64,000 nt of DNA from Pomphorhynchus laevis (taxonomy: Eukaryota > Acanthocephala > Palaeacanthocephala > Echinorhynchida > Pomphorhynchidae). The position numbers were made by a program, and so were the translations under genes. The stretch's first letter is position 1. Each line of letters opens with the position of its first letter. This document shows, in pieces, positions 62,945 through 64,000 of the stretch. Below the pieces are notes generated by a model. It saw only the letters and a list, made by a program, of their open reading frames with translations. It did no database searches and was not told where the DNA came from. The DNA lies in assembly GCA_012934845.2 (NCBI GenBank), contig WNNJ02002126.1, forward strand, positions 186,001 to 250,000, in the 5' to 3' direction.

Positions 62945-64000
62945 CCACTGCGTGGGACCTAGCAATTACGTCACGAACAGCATTATGACGAATCGTAGGT
63001 AAACCCCCTCGTTTACATGCTAAAGCGTGAATGTTGTCCATCTTACTTCCACAACCGCACTCTGAATATGGCAAATTTGTGGGAGTCCATCCGTATCGAC
63101 AGCATAATGCATCCTCGAACTCAACAGAGCTTAAATGAAATTTTTCAGATCGAGTCGGTAAGGAGCTTAACCATGAATACACACCTTTGACTGATGTGTG
63201 TGCAATTGAATTTACCTTATCGGTATTCATTTGAGTAAGTGCAAGTTGTAACTTTTCTTTAAATTTCTGTTCACGACGACTTGAGACACTTCGCAATGTT
63301 GCTGTCTGATGTTGATTTAGGGCATCTACTGTAAGACCAGAATCATATGTAGCACAAAGAGACTGCGAGCAAGACTACTCCAATAAACATAAATTAATTG
63401 GATCGTTTATCCCAAGTCCACCCAATTTGAAAGGCGAAGAAATGGCAGTGCACCAATTGGTGTCAATATTCCTCTTTGTTAACTTCGGTAGGAACTTATC
63501 ATAGATTGCCTCTTTCAGTCTTGTAAAATCCGAAGGATTAAACTTATTGGCACGTATAAAGTGGGTTCATTTAAATTGTATCGATTTTACAAGTCCAGAA
63601 TATGCAGTATGATGATCAATCTTTGACACTTCGGTTAATCGATCGATTATACTAATCCATTATTGACAATTTATAGAAGTAGATTCAACGACGAATTCGT
63701 TCGAGCCAATAGGAACTCCGAGGATTGTAATTCCATGTGAAGTTCGGTTGATATCTGGTAGGTAACTCAAATTTAAATAATCGTCATGTGTGAGCAGCTG
63801 TGTTTTCGAAGTGTTTACATAATATCTAAATAGGGGACCCTTATCAGAAAGGATATCCCGTACCGTTTGAAGATCGGTTAAACTACCAACAAAATTGGAA
63901 TCATCGGCATACCAACGTTGCTTTATGTTTGAAACTGCTTGTCTGATGATATTAATAAGTGGTAACGAAGGCATTGCATAACCAGCCATTGCGAGAGGGT
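62691..64000 (-). pseudogene. LINE L reverse transcriptase C-terminal half (runs off the window)
   Basis: Minus strand from the window edge: IKQRWYADDSNFVGSLTDLQ (motif C, ~63,910), YVNTSKTQLLTHDDY, ITILGVPIGSNEFV, then KAIYDKFLPKLTKRNIDTNW-like text, PFKLGGLGINDPINL (63,430), and the terminal region SVEFEDALCCRYGWTPTNLP, CGCGSKMDNIHALACKRGGL, PTIRHNAVRDVIA, then IASKIAHGNPLNYHEVITYL. The CxCG..HALxCxxGG..RHNxxRD box is a C-terminal metal-binding-like signature of this RT group. Several stops. Same group as LINE J but a different family (YADD here). Confidence 0.8.

Overview
The window looks like gene-poor, AT-rich intergenic DNA of an invertebrate animal. Nearly everything recognisable is a transposable element. 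I counted no base composition and cannot name the species. One host gene is clear: an intronless-looking PSMF1/PI31 proteasome regulator (21,841-22,614, minus). A splice-acceptor-like TTTTTGTAG lies directly before its ATG, which would fit a 5' UTR intron or spliced-leader trans-splicing (seen in flatworms among others). Two further short exon-like ORFs (21,558-21,717 minus; 46,130-46,348 plus) are weak host candidates.

Non-LTR retrotransposons dominate, as nested and truncated copies. For reference I call them: A (2.4-2.9 kb and 5.0-7.4 kb), C (14.1-19.4 kb, near full length), E (23.6-31.6 kb, split by other insertions), H (3' ends at 34, 36, 56-58 and 62 kb), D (an L2/CR1-like family with at least ten pieces and a 3' end in AATAAATC plus a T/A run), J and L (a group with C-terminal Cys/His motifs), and K (RTE-type, 52.3-53.5 kb). 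A, C, E and H share an apurinic-type endonuclease, an RT with a YADD-type box and a WNxLP tail. C, E, H and one orphan piece also share an ORF1 with a Cys-rich N-terminus. A Ty3/gypsy LTR element with 98-bp LTRs sits inside E (26,841-30,774) and is broken. A Penelope-like element (PLE; 58,581-60,712) with inverted terminal repeats and a GIY-YIG domain sits inside D.

The most interesting layer is RNA. At least twelve places carry the three conserved parts of a hammerhead ribozyme (CUGANGA, GAAA, and NUH at the cleavage site) with all three helices pairable, but with the strands in an order that none of the three known circular permutations gives. They occur in (1) a foldback element at 1.9 kb; (2) three diverged ~360-395-bp units beside (TA)n runs at 8.6-10.0 kb; (3) a 1.8-kb array of ~360-bp units at 34.1-35.9 kb, inserted into an H element; and (4) an 898-bp tandem repeat at 19.6-21.4 kb related to a YIDD-type reverse transcriptase fragment at 22.8 kb. 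Compensatory changes support each helix. In tandem transcripts, the CUGANGA strand of one unit and the GAAA/NUH strands of the next would give the normal order, so these may be ribozymes that work across neighbouring units or as dimers. An ordinary minimal hammerhead lies in the PLE terminal repeat for comparison. All pairings were made by eye.

Layout: 0-1.6 kb empty AT-rich; 1.6-2.1 foldback; 2.4-8.2 LINE pieces; 8.2-10.5 ribozyme-like units, (TA)n and palindromes; 10.5-13.8 LINE pieces; 14.1-19.4 LINE C; 19.6-21.4 tandem repeat; 21.5-22.6 host gene(s); 22.7-31.6 RT relic, then LINE E with the LTR element inside; 32-33.9 LINE tails; 34-36 ribozyme-like array; 36-45.7 LINE D/I/J with a 1.9-kb duplication; 46-47.9 sparse; 47.9-58.6 LINE pieces; 58.6-60.7 PLE; 60.7-64 LINE D and L.
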